Part shown: in pieces, positions 22,150-23,142 of the stretch
Layout of the letters: every line of letters starts with the position of its first letter
How positions within the stretch are numbered: position 1 is the stretch's first letter
Assembly: GCA_036505485.1 (NCBI GenBank)
Contig: DASXTK010000501.1
Coordinates: 1 to 23,142 of the forward strand
Source of the DNA: DASXTK01 sp036505485
GTDB lineage: Bacteria > Actinomycetota > Acidimicrobiia > Acidimicrobiales > VFJN01
DNA: 23,142 bases
Reading direction: 5' to 3'
Made by a program: the position numbers and the translations under genes
The notes under the pieces: generated by a model
Databases searched by the model: none
What the model was told of the DNA's origin: nothing
Seen by the model: only the letters and a program-made list of their open reading frames with translations

Positions 22150-23142
22150 CTAGCGGCTCAGTCGAGCCAGCCGAGCCACCAGCACCTCCATCACCAGTGA
22201 TTCCGGCCAGGCCTTGCCGCCGCGCAGGTCGAGGTCCGCGGTGGCGAGCAACTCCATGGCCTGGACGACCCGATCGTGGCCCAACTTGCGGGTCTGCGTG
22301 AGCGCCTTGCGGGCCGGGAACGTCGAACCCTTCATCCCCAGCAGCTGGGCTGCGTCCTTCTCCCCCGTCACCGTCGCACCGTCGAGCCTGAGCATGCGGG
22401 CGTACTGACCGTGCAGGGTGGCCATGACCTGCAGCGGATGACGGTCACCGCCGTCGAGCATGCGATGGAGCTTGTCGAGGGCCGTGGCGATGTCGCCACG
22501 ATCGATGGCGTCGGTGAGCTCCCACGGTGGGACCCCACCCGCTTCTCCGAGGAACGGGTCGATGTCGCCGGCCCCGAGCCGGGCACCGGGACCGAACGCG
22601 CCGACCAGCGTCTCGACCACGCCGACCAGACGCTGGGGATCGTCGCCCAGCCAGTCGACCAGCTTCTGCTGAGCCGCTCGATCGAGCCGCAGGTCGGCCC
22701 GACTCAGCTGCTCGTCCACCCAGCCGGCGATTTGACGACCGGGGCTGGTGTCGATCTGCTCGGCTCGGGCCGCCTTCAGGGCGTCGGTGAGGCTCTTGGG
22801 GATGCGACCACCGGGCCACACCAACACCAACGAGGTGGAGGGCAGAGGGTCGGCCAGATAGGCCACGAGCGGCGCCACTTGCTCGGCCCGGGTGAACATG
22901 TCCAGGTCACGGCCGACCACCACCCGGCGGTCGGTCAGGAAAGGCGGTGTCTGGGCGGCGTCGATCAGAGCCGTGAGGCTGGGAGATGTGGCGTCGCTCG
23001 GCTGATGCCGTTCGCGACCCACCTCCTCTACGGTCAGGCTCTGATCGCGCTCGCCGACGAGGGCGTGGACCAGGTCACGCACGGCAGATCGCAGGATCAC
23101 CTCGTCGGCACCGCGCAGGAGGTAGGCGGGGGCGTCGAGCTT
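22150..23142 (-). CDS. holA: DNA polymerase III delta subunit (HolA), 5' end outside window
   Basis: The clamp-loader subunit that opens the beta sliding clamp. At least 330 residues are visible and the frame continues to the window edge. The most upstream residues, KLDAPAYLLRGADEVILRSA, match the HolA N-terminal strand and P-loop-like region, so the GTG at 23100 is internal and the true start lies beyond 23142. Further features are DRRVVVGRDLDMFTRAEQVA, LVLVWPGGRIPKSL, the helical lid region QIAGWVDEQLSRADLRLDRA and the collar domain DGGDRHPLQVMATLHGQYARMLRL. The protein lacks normal Walker ATPase motifs, as expected for delta. It ends convergently with rpsT. Confidence 0.93.
   Translation of the reverse strand, partial: KLDAPAYLLRGADEVILRSAVRDLVHALVGERDQSLTVEEVGRERHQPSDATSPSLTALIDAAQTPPFLTDRRVVVGRDLDMFTRAEQVAPLVAYLADPLPSTSLVLVWPGGRIPKSLTDALKAARAEQIDTSPGRQIAGWVDEQLSRADLRLDRAAQQKLVDWLGDDPQRLVGVVETLVGAFGPGARLGAGDIDPFLGEAGGVPPWELTDAIDRGDIATALDKLHRMLDGGDRHPLQVMATLHGQYARMLRLDGATVTGEKDAAQLLGMKGSTFPARKALTQTRKLGHDRVVQAMELLATADLDLRGGKAWPESLVMEVLVARLARLSR

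Overview
The window is a GC-rich (roughly 70% GC by eye), densely coding actinobacterial segment. Three things support this assignment: the conserved order holA-rpsT-lepA / hrcA-dnaJ-rsmE / phoH-ybeY-corC, a BldD-type regulator with its c-di-GMP signature, and many short or absent 5' leaders behind TANNNT-type -10 hexamers. The fused acetyl-CoA carboxyltransferase and the Tad arrangement would fit an Acidimicrobiia-like lineage, but that placement is inference.

Left part, minus strand (5481 down to 1): a tightly overlapping Tad/Flp pilus operon, cpaB-cpaE-tadA-tadB-tadC, followed by a Flp-pilin-like small protein and the start of a second pilin-like gene cut by the window edge. Almost every junction is a 1-4 nt stop/start overlap. 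Divergent from it is an excisionase/BldC-like helix-turn-helix gene (5737), then a 72-aa unknown protein (6147) with a leaderless-type start. A convergent unknown gene (6470-7111) encodes a duplicated small beta module.

Middle, plus strand (7209-13843): phoH-ybeY-corC, a housekeeping RNA-metabolism/membrane block. corC overlaps a TadE-like minor pilin, followed by a TadG-like protein, so pilus genes are tied to the housekeeping operon. A well-formed promoter then drives a membrane protein with a degenerate kinase domain inside and a calcium-loop/FG-GAP-like segment outside. It overlaps a three-TM LysM protein. I read these last four genes as envelope parts of the Tad apparatus. A Uma2-family nuclease gene closes the strand and overlaps the end of the convergent accDA.

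Right part, mostly minus strand: fused accDA, hemW, a bldD-like regulator, rsmE, dnaJ, hrcA, lepA, then rpsT (plus) and holA (minus, running off the window). hrcA has a CIRCE-like operator whose 9-nt spacer holds its -10 box, implying autorepression. hemW lacks any canonical start codon that would give a complete protein; a CTG with a well-spaced Shine-Dalgarno is the best candidate.

No tRNA, rRNA, CRISPR array, insertion sequence or phage gene was seen. The longest gap without a gene is the 255-nt divergent region at 5482-5736.
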